Counted from the stretch's first letter, positions 1 to 6,697 are shown. The stretch: 12,227 bases of DNA from Treponema sp. (GCA_031281925.1 JAITES010000027.1:1-12227), one strand, 5' to 3'. Notes: a model not told the origin generated them from the sequence alone. Numbers and translations are program-made.

Positions 1-26
1 GCAACAATTACTATTCAGGAGATAAT

Positions 27-1331
27 ATGACCTACGATCAGGTAGTGGAAATTCTTGATTTCGGCCCTTCGGTTACGAAATTGATTATGGGTATTGGGAA
101 AAAACGGACGGCGCTTCCCATTGATATCAGCGCCTTTAGCGTGCAGGTAAGCCGCTATGACAGCCGGATTGCTGTCCAGGCTGCGGACAAGACAGGGAAA
201 AAGCCCGTCGTGAAAAAGGGTAAGAGCGCGGCCGGTCTTGTTGGTCAGGGGGAAAGAAAGGTATCCGATGCCTATGTGTCCGACGGAAAGGGCAACAGGG
301 CGGATGCGGGGCAGTTTCTAACCCTGGAACTGGTCTCTTCGCCGGAAGATTCGCTTTGTTCACCCATAAATTACGATGAAAACCGGATTATCTGGATCGA
401 ATGTAAGTATACGATAATCACGAAGAAGTCTATTCCGGGCATTCCCTCATTCAGGGCGGATGTTCTTAAAAAAACATACCGGCCGCAGATAGAGATTTTT
501 AATCTTTCGGGGAAATTCTCCTGCAAAGACAGGGAATACGGCAAGATGAACTTCCGCTATGCGGACTTCAGACCGGCCGGAGCCCATAAGGATTCCAATC
601 TCCCCCTGATCATCTGGCTGCACGGCTGGGCCGAGGGGGGAAAAGATCCTTCGCTACCCCTTGCGGGCAACAAGGCCTGTGTATTTGCCTTTCCCGAAGT
701 CCAGAAGATCTTCGGCGGCGCCTATGTGCTTGTTCCCCAGAGCCCGACTTTCTGGATGGATGCGGGAAGGCGGAGTAAGAAAGCGGCCGGGGATCCTCAA
801 TACGGACTTGACAAAAACACAAGCAAGTATACCAGGGCTCTCAAGGCCCTCATCGACGAATATGTTGAAAAGAATCCCGGCATAGACCGGAAGAGAATCT
901 ACATAGGCGGTCTTTCCAACGGCGGCTTTATGACGCAGGTTCTGATCCTTGAATACCCGGACTTCTTTGCCGCAGCCATTCCGGTCTGCTCCCCTGCTCT
1001 GGACAGCCGCATAAGCGACGACCTGCTCAAACCGGTATTGAAGCTTCCCACATGGTATGTCAATGCGGCCACGGACCCCGTGGTTCCGGCGGTTAAACAT
1101 TCCCTGGCTACATACGACCGGATGATCAAATCGGGCGCCCCGAATGTCTACTACAGCTACCTCCGTGACGTAAGAGATCTTTCCGGCACATGGAAAAACC
1201 GGGACGGCAGCAATTACGAATACGGCGGCCACTCTGCCTGGATCTATGTGTACAACAACTGGATACACGAGGAGATAGGCGGCAAAGATACCCGGATTCT
1301 TGAATGGCTTTCGGCCCAGAAGAAGAAATAA
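27..1331 (+). CDS. Intracellular alpha/beta-hydrolase esterase with Ig-like N-terminal region
   Basis: Predicted serine esterase of 434 residues. The C-terminal half is an alpha/beta hydrolase: an oxyanion-type HGW at 199-201, the nucleophile elbow GLSNGG with Ser297, a likely acid Asp350 in NAATDPVVP, and a likely base His402 in YGGHSAW. The first ~175 residues are beta-rich and resemble the Ig-like N-terminal domain of EstA-type esterases (for example the Thermotoga enzyme); this is recognised by pattern and not by a search. There is no signal peptide or membrane segment, so the enzyme is probably cytoplasmic. The start is supported by AGGAG at 17-21, five bases before ATG. The frame is open to the left edge but has no earlier start codon. 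It is the first gene of a probable four-gene operon. Similar proteins are annotated as PHB depolymerase-like or prolyl-oligopeptidase-family hydrolases, and the substrate cannot be read from the sequence. Confidence 0.85.
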   Translation: MTYDQVVEILDFGPSVTKLIMGIGKKRTALPIDISAFSVQVSRYDSRIAVQAADKTGKKPVVKKGKSAAGLVGQGERKVSDAYVSDGKGNRADAGQFLTLELVSSPEDSLCSPINYDENRIIWIECKYTIITKKSIPGIPSFRADVLKKTYRPQIEIFNLSGKFSCKDREYGKMNFRYADFRPAGAHKDSNLPLIIWLHGWAEGGKDPSLPLAGNKACVFAFPEVQKIFGGAYVLVPQSPTFWMDAGRRSKKAAGDPQYGLDKNTSKYTRALKALIDEYVEKNPGIDRKRIYIGGLSNGGFMTQVLILEYPDFFAAAIPVCSPALDSRISDDLLKPVLKLPTWYVNAATDPVVPAVKHSLATYDRMIKSGAPNVYYSYLRDVRDLSGTWKNRDGSNYEYGGHSAWIYVYNNWIHEEIGGKDTRILEWLSAQKKK

Positions 1332-1337
1332 ACGCCC

Positions 1338-1380
1338 GGAACATTCCGCCTGGCCGCGGCGAAGCGGAGCTGAATGTTCC
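1338..1380 (+). repeat. Inverted repeat / hairpin between esterase and PHP gene
   Basis: GGAACATTC (1338-1346) is followed 25 bases later by its exact reverse complement GAATGTTCC (1372-1380). The interior is GC-rich and can fold further: CGCC 1347-1350 with GGCG 1358-1361, and AGC/GCT around 1363-1371. No T-run follows, so it is not a classical terminator. It ends five bases before the ribosome-binding site of the next gene and could stabilise, process or attenuate the operon transcript. Confidence 0.7.
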
Positions 1381-1385
1381 CCTCC

Positions 1386-1390
1386 GGAAG
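1386..1390 (+). promoter_or_regulatory. Ribosome-binding site that decides the PHP gene start
   Basis: GGAAG lies five bases before the ATG at 1396. An in-frame ATG at 1300 exists but lies inside the esterase gene. The 32 residues it would add (Arg/Pro-rich) do not look like a PHP N-terminus. Confidence 0.65.
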
Positions 1391-1395
1391 TCCTT

Positions 1396-2196
1396 ATGAG
1401 TTTTCTCTACGAAACCCATCTGCACACATCAATTTCCAGCGCCTGCGGGGTTTCCCTGGGATCGGATTATATCAAACACTACAGGGATGAAGGCTTTCGG
1501 GGCATCATCGTTACGGATCACTTCTTCCGGGGAAACACGGCGGTGAACCGGAATCTGCCCTGGAAGGAGTGGGTAAAGCGTTTCTGTCAGGGCTACGAAG
1601 AGGCCTGGAACGAAGGTCAGCGGCAGGGGCTGGATGTGTTCTTCGGCTGGGAAGAAACCTACGACAACTGTGACGACTACCTTGTTTACGGCATCGGAAA
1701 AGACTGGCTGTTGGATCATCCCGAGGCCGGAAGCTGGACACGGGCCGGGCAGTACCGGGCGGTACGGGAAGCGGGCGGCTGCGTGGTTCAGGCCCACCCG
1801 TTTAGACAGCATCACTACATCCGCAGGGTTATCCTCTCCGCAGGCTGTGTAGACGCGGTGGAGGCCGTCAACGGCGGGAATGCCGAGTATTCCTACGATG
1901 CCCTGGCCCTGCGCTATGCCGAAAAGCTCAGACTCCCCGTTACCGCAGGCTCGGATATTCACGAAGAGGATCAATTTGAAACCGGAAACATATTCGGCGT
2001 AAAGCTTGCCGAAAAAATGAACGGTATCGGCGATTATGTAGCGGCGATCAGGAACAAGTCTTTGGAAGGCCTCCATGCAGACATGAACCGCTGCCGGTGG
2101 CGTGGAGACGAGACAGTAAAACTGCCGCTGGAAATACGGGACAGTAAGGACCGTATCATAGGCCGGGATTTTTTTGCTTTTTTGGAAAGAAAATAA
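1396..2196 (+). CDS. PHP-domain metal-dependent phosphoesterase
   Basis: A 266-residue PHP-family hydrolase (polymerase and histidinol phosphatase fold). The metal-binding set is visible in order: H8 and H10 in THLHT right after the start, D41-H42 in VTDHF, E86/E87 in GWEETYD, H134 in QAHPF, and D187/H189 in GSDIHE. VEAVNG at 155-160 is also typical of the family. Members remove phosphate from histidinol phosphate, nucleotides or oligonucleotides using two or three metal ions; which applies here cannot be told. The protein is cytoplasmic with no added domain. It sits 64 bases after the esterase stop (with a hairpin between) and 10 bases before the XRE-cupin gene, so it is probably co-transcribed. 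Since the operon ends with an AMP-forming ligase, a nucleotide substrate is possible but purely inferred. Confidence 0.88.
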   Translation: MSFLYETHLHTSISSACGVSLGSDYIKHYRDEGFRGIIVTDHFFRGNTAVNRNLPWKEWVKRFCQGYEEAWNEGQRQGLDVFFGWEETYDNCDDYLVYGIGKDWLLDHPEAGSWTRAGQYRAVREAGGCVVQAHPFRQHHYIRRVILSAGCVDAVEAVNGGNAEYSYDALALRYAEKLRLPVTAGSDIHEEDQFETGNIFGVKLAEKMNGIGDYVAAIRNKSLEGLHADMNRCRWRGDETVKLPLEIRDSKDRIIGRDFFAFLERK

Positions 2197-2206
2197 GGAA
2201 GATAAA

Positions 2207-2752
2207 ATGGACGAAATTGCCCAGGTACCGGGCCGTATCCGTGAACTGCGGGAGATTCTTGAGATCAGCGCCATGGATATGGCAAAGGATGTAGGCATTC
2301 CCCGGGAAACCTATGCAGCCTACGAGAGCGGGGAGCTGGATATACCGATCAGCGCGCTCTACAAGATAGCGGGCAGGCTGGGTACGGACATAACCGTGCT
2401 GCTCACCGGGGAAGAGGCGCGGATGGACACCGCCAGTGTCTGCAGGGCAGGGAAGGGAGTGCGCGTAGAACGCTACCCCGGCTATGAATTTTCCAGCCTG
2501 GCCTACAACTTCAAGGGCCGGACCATGGAGCCCCTGCAGGTGTATCTTGACCCGGAGAAGGAGCCGGCTTCCCCCGTGAGGCACTCCGGGCAGGAATTCA
2601 ACTATGTAGTCCGGGGCAAGGTTCGGGTTACGGTAAACGGACGGAGTCACGACCTTGAAGAGGGGGACTCGATCTACTTTGACGCACGGCTGCCCCACGG
2701 ACAAAGCGCCATTGACGGGCCGGCTGAATTTATCACCATCATACAGGAATGA
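2207..2752 (+). CDS. XRE-family transcriptional regulator with cupin sensor domain
   Basis: A 181-residue regulator. Residues ~8-66 form an XRE/Cro helix-turn-helix (RIRELREILEISAMDMA, then IPRETYAAYESGE, with ALYKIAGRLGTDITVLL closing the fold). Residues ~105-180 form a cupin barrel, with motif 1 as H126-S-G-Q-E130 leading to G137, and motif 2 ending in PHG with H164. This architecture (as in E. coli PuuR) usually binds a small ligand in the cupin and represses nearby metabolic genes. The start at 2207 follows AAGGA at 2195-2199, seven bases upstream and overlapping the stop of the PHP gene. An ATG at 2174 lies inside the previous gene and is unlikely. The gene is directly followed by an acyl-CoA synthetase, a pairing common in anaerobes, so it probably senses the acid or acyl-CoA and controls this operon. 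Confidence 0.9.
   Translation: MDEIAQVPGRIRELREILEISAMDMAKDVGIPRETYAAYESGELDIPISALYKIAGRLGTDITVLLTGEEARMDTASVCRAGKGVRVERYPGYEFSSLAYNFKGRTMEPLQVYLDPEKEPASPVRHSGQEFNYVVRGKVRVTVNGRSHDLEEGDSIYFDARLPHGQSAIDGPAEFITIIQE
2745..2748 (+). promoter_or_regulatory. Ribosome-binding site for the acyl-CoA synthetase
   Basis: AGGA abuts an ATG at 2749, leaving no spacer, but stands nine bases before the ATG at 2758. This favours 2758 as the true start. The 2749 start would give an ATGA overlap with the regulator stop. Confidence 0.5.
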
Positions 2753-2757
2753 ACAGC

Positions 2758-4509
2758 ATGAATGAAACAGACAAAATTCTCTCCCGTTACTGTCCCCGGA
2801 TCGATTTTGAAAGCTATGAAGATTTTTACGAAAACTATACCTGTACTGTTCCTGAAAATTTTAACTTTGCCTTCGATGTGGTAGATGAATGGGCCGCTCT
2901 TGAAAAAGATAAACTGGCTCTCCTGTGGACAAATGATGAAGGCGACATGAAACGCTACAGCTTTGCCGACATGAAAAGACTTTCCGGCAAGGCTGCCAAT
3001 GCGCTTCTTTCGATGGGCATTGGGAAAGGGGACGTTGTGATGCTGATACTGAAACAGCGCCCCGAAGTATGGATACTGATGTGCGCCCTGATGAAGATAG
3101 GCGCCGTCTGCATCCCCGGCACCTACCAGCTTACCATGAAGGACATTGTCTACCGTTGCAATGTGGCGGATGTAAAACTCCTTGTCAGTGTGGACGATCC
3201 CGAACTGACGGAAAACATTAAAAATGCACTGAAGGAATGTAATACCCTCAGCGCAGCCGCCCTTGTGGGCGGTTACGGAAACGGGATCCTGAAAGACGGC
3301 ATCATTCCCGCGCCCTTCATCGATATGAAGGCCGAAATCGAAAAGGCCGGCGAGGTATTCCCGCGTCCCTCCGGGGAAAAAGGCACCAAAACCGCAGACC
3401 CGATGCTGATCTACTTTTCTTCCGGCACCACCGGCATGCCAAAGATGGTGCTCCACAATCATTCCCTGCCCCTGGGGCACATCGTTACCGCAAAGTACTG
3501 GCACTGTGTCCGGGAGAATAAAGTCCACATGACCCAGACCGATTCAGGCTGGGCAAAATTTGCCTGGGGGAAGATCTACGGGCAGTGGATCTGCGGGGCC
3601 GCCATCGGCGCCTACGATACTGAAAAATTTACGCCAAAGGGCATGCTGGATGCCATTCAGCGCCTCCGGCCCGCCACCTTCTGCGCCCCCGCTACGATCT
3701 TCCGTTTTCTCATAAAGGAAGACCTTTCCGGCTGGGACTTCAGCTTCATTGAGCATACCTCGGTGGCGGGGGAGCCGCTCAGCCCGGAAGTCTACCACCG
3801 CTTCAAGGAATTGACCGGCCTTGAGATTCGGGAAGGTTTCGGGCAGTCGGAAACTTCGGTGCTGGCTGCCGCCTTCAAGTGGCTTGCAGTAAAGCCGGGC
3901 TCCATGGGGAAGCCGGCCCCCCTCTACGGCCTCCAGCTTCTCGACGAAGAGGGCAGGGCTTGCGATGATGGTATTGTCGGCAACATCAGCATGACCGCGG
4001 CGGGAAAAAACATGTACGACGATCCGGTTGCCGGGATGAAGCCGGGACTCGGCCCTGTGCCCGGACTCTTCCGGGCTTACTGGAAGGATCGGGAGATAAC
4101 CTCAGCGGCCTGGCACGACGGTATCTACAGCACCGGGGACATGGCCTGGCATGATGATGAGGGCTACTACTGGTTTGTAGGCCGGAACGACGACGTGATC
4201 AAATGTTCCGGTTACCGGATCGGCCCCTTCGAGGTGGAAAGCGCCCTGATGGAGCATCCTTCGGTGCTGGAATGTGCCGTAACGGCCGCTCCCGATCCCA
4301 TGCGGGGCCAGGTGGTCAAGGCCACCATCGTCCTTGCGCGGGGTTTTGCGGCGTCGGAAGAGCTTAAGCGGGAGCTTCAGAACCACGTAAAACGGGTTAC
4401 GGCGCCTTACAAGTACCCCCGTATCGTGGAGTTTGTAAACGAGCTGCCCAAGACTATCAGCGGCAAGATTCAGCGGAACGTGATCCGGAGCAAAGACCGG
4501 AAAGAATGA
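2758..4509 (+). CDS. Acyl-CoA synthetase, AMP-forming (medium-chain ACSM-like)
   Basis: An ANL-superfamily ligase that activates a carboxylic acid with ATP to an acyl-adenylate and then an acyl-CoA. It has 583 residues from this start (586 if ATG 2749 is used). In the 583 numbering: the P-loop YFSSGTTGMPK at 219-229, the A5 motif GFGQSET at 360-366, the A7 motif YSTGD at 457-461, the hinge/A8 region GRNDDVIKCSGYRIGP at 475-490, and the A10 lysine K570 in PKTISGKIQR. All catalytic residues are present. The DSGWAKFAWG segment near 262 and the overall length fit the medium-chain acyl-CoA synthetase branch rather than long-chain FadD or classic acetyl-CoA synthetase (~650 residues). It is the last gene of the probable operon; an esterase three genes upstream could supply its acid. 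The exact substrate is unknown. No clear terminator follows the stop. Confidence 0.93.
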   Translation: MNETDKILSRYCPRIDFESYEDFYENYTCTVPENFNFAFDVVDEWAALEKDKLALLWTNDEGDMKRYSFADMKRLSGKAANALLSMGIGKGDVVMLILKQRPEVWILMCALMKIGAVCIPGTYQLTMKDIVYRCNVADVKLLVSVDDPELTENIKNALKECNTLSAAALVGGYGNGILKDGIIPAPFIDMKAEIEKAGEVFPRPSGEKGTKTADPMLIYFSSGTTGMPKMVLHNHSLPLGHIVTAKYWHCVRENKVHMTQTDSGWAKFAWGKIYGQWICGAAIGAYDTEKFTPKGMLDAIQRLRPATFCAPATIFRFLIKEDLSGWDFSFIEHTSVAGEPLSPEVYHRFKELTGLEIREGFGQSETSVLAAAFKWLAVKPGSMGKPAPLYGLQLLDEEGRACDDGIVGNISMTAAGKNMYDDPVAGMKPGLGPVPGLFRAYWKDREITSAAWHDGIYSTGDMAWHDDEGYYWFVGRNDDVIKCSGYRIGPFEVESALMEHPSVLECAVTAAPDPMRGQVVKATIVLARGFAASEELKRELQNHVKRVTAPYKYPRIVEFVNELPKTISGKIQRNVIRSKDRKE

Positions 4510-4712
4510 ACCTCCTGCGAATAAAAGCCGGTTCCGCACAGTAGTAATTTTTGAATTTCCTCTGTCTTAATATTTATACAGAGCGAAAACAGAAAGTACT
4601 TGCACCGGAAAGGTTTTTTTGATAATGTTTTATATCATAAGGGGTTATGTGGAACTTCGTTCCGCTTCGATTGACGTAAACGGCGCTCCCGCCGCTCAAC
4701 TTAGAGGTTATG
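4510..4712. other. Intergenic region with candidate promoters and small hairpins
   Basis: About 200 bases without a convincing gene. It is AT-rich up to ~4650, then holds two small GC hairpins: GGAAC-TTC-GTTCC at 4651-4663 and CGGCG-CTCC-CGCCG at 4681-4694. A second weak promoter candidate is TTGCAC at 4600-4605 with GATAAT at 4621-4626 (15-base spacer). No intrinsic terminator for the upstream operon is evident. Confidence 0.5.
4551..4580 (+). promoter_or_regulatory. Candidate sigma-70 promoter with overlapping inverted repeat
   Basis: TTGAAT (4551-4556) and TATACA (4575-4580) are separated by 18 bases. A perfect 6-bp inverted repeat, CTCTGT at 4560-4565 and ACAGAG at 4578-4583, spans the spacer and the -10 element, where a repressor would block transcription. 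It could drive the SEC59-like gene through a ~130-base leader. Confidence 0.4.
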
Positions 4713-5417
4713 ATGAGTTTTCCGGCTCTCGAAAAAGTGGATTCCGCTTGGCATGGTTTTTGCTTGTATTTTCGTATGAGTGATACGAGAATCCAGTTGC
4801 CGCATTTTGCGGAGCTGGCCCTGAATTCCTTCCCGTGGGAAAAGTTCAGGGAATTGAGAACGGAAATTGTCAGAAAATCCATCCATTTCCTTATCGCCTT
4901 AAGCCCGCTCATGGCTTCATATAACCGGTTTCTCACCATGCTTTTCCTCATAGCCGGTACTCTCTTCTATGTGTATCTGGAAAGCCTCCGTATTGCGGGG
5001 ATTAGGGTTCCCTTTGTTTCGGCCCTTACCAGCGCGGCTTCACGTTTTCGGGATCAGGGACGTTTTGTGCTGGGGCCCGTAACCCTGGGGCTGGGAGCAT
5101 TGCTGGCCATCCTCCTCTATCCTCCCCCTGCCGCTTCCATTGCGATCTATGCCCTGGCTTTTGGTGATGGGCTTGCAAGCCTTGCCGGCAGACTGTTTGG
5201 TCAGATCCGTCCCCGTTTCCTCTTTGGAAAGAGCCTTGAAGGCTCAAGCGCCTGTTTTATTGCCGTATTTATAGCCGCTTTCCGGGTTTCAGGGGATCTC
5301 AGGGTTTCCTGCATCGCCGCTTTGACCGCTGCCGCGGTAGAGGCTCTGCCTCTGGAAGACATTGACAATCTGGCTATTCCCGTTACCGTGGGTCTTGTAG
5401 TGCAGTTGATCCTATAG
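4713..5417 (+). CDS. SEC59/dolichol-kinase-type membrane protein (polyprenol or diacylglycerol kinase family)
   Basis: A membrane protein of 234 residues with about six hydrophobic segments. Family signatures are visible: IVRKSIHF (R54, K55, H58), LGPVTLGLG near 120-128, GDGLASLAG with D152, GKSLEGS at 172-178, and PLEDIDN near 213-219 close to the C-terminus. These match COG0170 (dolichol, phytol and polyprenol kinases and relatives), which use CTP or ATP to phosphorylate a lipid alcohol in the membrane. The lipid here is unknown. ATG 4713 is five bases after AGAGG (4703-4707); ATG 4710 is possible but too close. ATG 4776 (213 residues) and TTG 4854 (187 residues, starting near the RKxxH motif) are real alternatives, because a sigma-54-like promoter lies at 4748-4764 and the first ~25 residues do not look like the family. 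The gene converges on the HD-GYP gene 28 bases away. Confidence 0.75.
   Translation: MSFPALEKVDSAWHGFCLYFRMSDTRIQLPHFAELALNSFPWEKFRELRTEIVRKSIHFLIALSPLMASYNRFLTMLFLIAGTLFYVYLESLRIAGIRVPFVSALTSAASRFRDQGRFVLGPVTLGLGALLAILLYPPPAASIAIYALAFGDGLASLAGRLFGQIRPRFLFGKSLEGSSACFIAVFIAAFRVSGDLRVSCIAALTAAAVEALPLEDIDNLAIPVTVGLVVQLIL
4748..4764 (+). promoter_or_regulatory. Candidate sigma-54 (RpoN) promoter
   Basis: TTGGCATG-GTTT-TTGCT fits the -24/-12 consensus YTGGCACG-N4-TTGCW at every specified base but one (C to T). GG at 4750-4751 and GC at 4762-4763 have the required ten-base gap. Predicted transcription would begin near 4775, at or just before ATG 4776. Treponema genomes are known to carry rpoN. A chance match inside coding sequence remains possible. 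Confidence 0.45.
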
Positions 5418-5418
5418 A

Positions 5419-5452
5419 CAGACTCGAATTAATAGCAGACTCGAATTAATAG
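5419..5452. repeat. Perfect 17-bp tandem duplication between convergent genes
   Basis: CAGACTCGAATTAATAG occurs at 5419-5435 and again, immediately adjacent and identical, at 5436-5452. The second copy contains the stop codon of the minus-strand HD-GYP gene (5446-5448), and the first copy carries a spare TAA for the same strand. The first copy begins one base after the plus-strand gene ends. Confidence 0.95.
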
Positions 5453-6525
5453 GCCGGGAGCGAGATAAGTTTTTCAAATTCATGTTCTACATTCATAAAG
5501 GTGTCAATAAGTTCAGGTTCAAACTGGGTGCCCTTGCCTCCCTCAATGATCTCCACCGCTTTGGCATGGGTGAAGGGTTCCTTATAGGACCTCGGGGAGA
5601 TAAGCGCGTCATATACATCGGCAATGGCCATCATTCTACCCTGGAGGGGAATGTTTCTTCCGCCAAGACCGTAGGGGTAACCGGTGCCGTCCCATTTTTC
5701 ATGGTGAGTTCCGGCAAAGATTCTGGCGTATGCAAGGAAACTTGAACCCGGCGTATCCCTCATCATTTTTTCAATAATATTTACGCCAAAGATCGTATGC
5801 TTCTTCATCTCTTCAAATTCTTCCGCAGTAAGTCTTGCGGGTTTCAGGAGAATACTGTCCCGGATATGTATCTTTCCTACATCATGAAGCTGGGAACTCT
5901 GGAGCGCCAGTTCCCTGTCCCAGAGCGAGATCTCTTCCCGGTAGAGGCCTGTTTTAAGCATATCATCCATTAATAATGAAAGGTAATTGCGGGTATGTTC
6001 CACATGCTCTCCGGTTGCCTCGTCCCGGAATTCCACGCAAGCCGCAACATTTTTCAAAACAGAGTTCTGCAGATCCAGTACCGTTCTGGTTTTTTCCCGT
6101 ACCATTTCCTGCAGACGATCGTTGTATTCCTGCAATTCCTCTTTCCTCTTTTCCAGAAGCAGATGAAGTTCAATGCGTTTAAGCAGCAGGGGAGGGGAGA
6201 ATGGTTTTCTGATATAATCAACGGCTCCCAGGGAGAGTCCTTCCAGTTCGCTTCCCGGATCGTCTTTCACGGTGAGAAAGATTACCGGAATCTCACGGAA
6301 GGTGGTACCGGCTTTGAGTATTCTGAGTACTTCAAGTCCGTTCATTCCGGGCATTTCTATGTCCAGAAGGATCAGATCGGCTTTCTCCCTCTCAAGAGAC
6401 GCAAAAAGATTTCTTCCCGAATCAAGAGCGGCGACGCTATAGACCGGTTCGAGAATACTTTTACCTACTTCGAGATTGGTAAGATCATCATCCACCAAAG
6501 CTATCTTTTTTTTGCCTGTTTTCAT
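5446..6525 (-). CDS. Response regulator with REC and HD-GYP domains (predicted c-di-GMP phosphodiesterase)
   Basis: A 359-residue RpfG-like regulator. REC domain residues 5-122: acidic pocket D12-D14, phospho-acceptor D55 in LLDIEMPG, T85 and K107 in the KPF motif. A charged coiled-coil linker at ~124-155 leads to the HD-GYP domain at ~155-350. H214-D215 form the HD pair, HHEKWDGTGYP at 274-284 carries the GYP signature, and D303 lies in IADVYDAL. All metal and signature residues are present, so hydrolysis of cyclic-di-GMP is expected; activity was not tested. The protein is cytoplasmic with no membrane segment. It diverges from a hybrid histidine kinase whose HPt domain is a natural phosphate donor for D55. 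Its promoter gives a leader of only about 10 bases with no clear ribosome-binding site. Confidence 0.93.
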   Translation of the reverse strand: MKTGKKKIALVDDDLTNLEVGKSILEPVYSVAALDSGRNLFASLEREKADLILLDIEMPGMNGLEVLRILKAGTTFREIPVIFLTVKDDPGSELEGLSLGAVDYIRKPFSPPLLLKRIELHLLLEKRKEELQEYNDRLQEMVREKTRTVLDLQNSVLKNVAACVEFRDEATGEHVEHTRNYLSLLMDDMLKTGLYREEISLWDRELALQSSQLHDVGKIHIRDSILLKPARLTAEEFEEMKKHTIFGVNIIEKMMRDTPGSSFLAYARIFAGTHHEKWDGTGYPYGLGGRNIPLQGRMMAIADVYDALISPRSYKEPFTHAKAVEIIEGGKGTQFEPELIDTFMNVEHEFEKLISLPAY

Positions 6526-6542
6526 ACTGTTGTCTTTTTATA

Positions 6543-6571
6543 AATATAGTAAAATTGTTTCAAAACGTCAA
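6543..6571 (-). promoter_or_regulatory. Sigma-70-type promoter of the HD-GYP regulator
   Basis: Read on the minus strand, TTGACG (6566-6571) is followed after exactly 17 bases by TATATT (6543-6548). The predicted start of transcription, near 6536, is about 10 bases before the ATG at 6525. Confidence 0.7.
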
Positions 6572-6584
6572 ATTTTGGAACAAT
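6554..6584. promoter_or_regulatory. 31-bp dyad, candidate operator over the -35 element
   Basis: ATTGTTTCAAAA (6554-6565) and TTTTGGAACAAT (6573-6584) are inverted copies matching at 11 of 12 positions; the exception is a G-T pair. The seven-base centre CGTCAAA contains the -35 hexamer of the regulator promoter (6566-6571), and the left arm covers part of the spacer. A dimeric protein bound here should affect that promoter and perhaps the divergent kinase promoter. Confidence 0.6.
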
Positions 6585-6658
6585 ATCCGGTAGCATTTAT
6601 ATTTTTACGATTTTTAATTTTTTCCTGTTAATTTCAACAGCGGTTCAAAATATTATTA

Positions 6659-6664
6659 TATAAT
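6659..6664 (+). promoter_or_regulatory. -10 element of the hybrid kinase promoter
   Basis: A perfect TATAAT, giving a start near 6671 and a leader of about 27 bases. There is no good -35 at the expected place (around 6636-6641). Instead CTGTT-N6-AACAG, a short inverted repeat at 6625-6640, overlaps it, so an activator may be needed. Confidence 0.5.
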
Positions 6665-6697
6665 TTGCCGCCTCCAAATCTAAACTTAAATGGAGTT

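Noticed and set aside
654..1268. Minus-strand frame opposite the esterase
   Set aside because: It is antisense to the catalytic domain of a well-supported hydrolase and has no family resemblance.
1429..2298. Long minus-strand frame opposite the PHP gene (289 codons)
   Set aside because: It is a shadow of the PHP gene, which has complete metal motifs, an RBS and operon spacing. The antisense product shows no recognisable domain.
2674..3528. Long minus-strand frame opposite the acyl-CoA synthetase
   Set aside because: It overlaps a complete ANL ligase and shows no domain or RBS.
4601..4620. ACC-GGAAA-GGT followed by seven T as a terminator of the left operon
   Set aside because: The stem is only three base pairs, too weak for an intrinsic terminator.
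4574..4951. Minus-strand frame of 125 codons spanning the intergenic region and the start of the SEC59-like gene
   Set aside because: No ribosome-binding site or domain, and it overlaps the conserved RKxxH region of the plus-strand gene.
5995..6543. Plus-strand frame opposite the REC domain
   Set aside because: It is antisense to an intact REC/HD-GYP gene; the aromatic-rich product has no recognisable features.
6665..6697. TTG start extending the hybrid kinase by 11 residues
   Set aside because: It lies directly after the TATAAT element and before the predicted transcription start; ATG 6698 has GGAG upstream.
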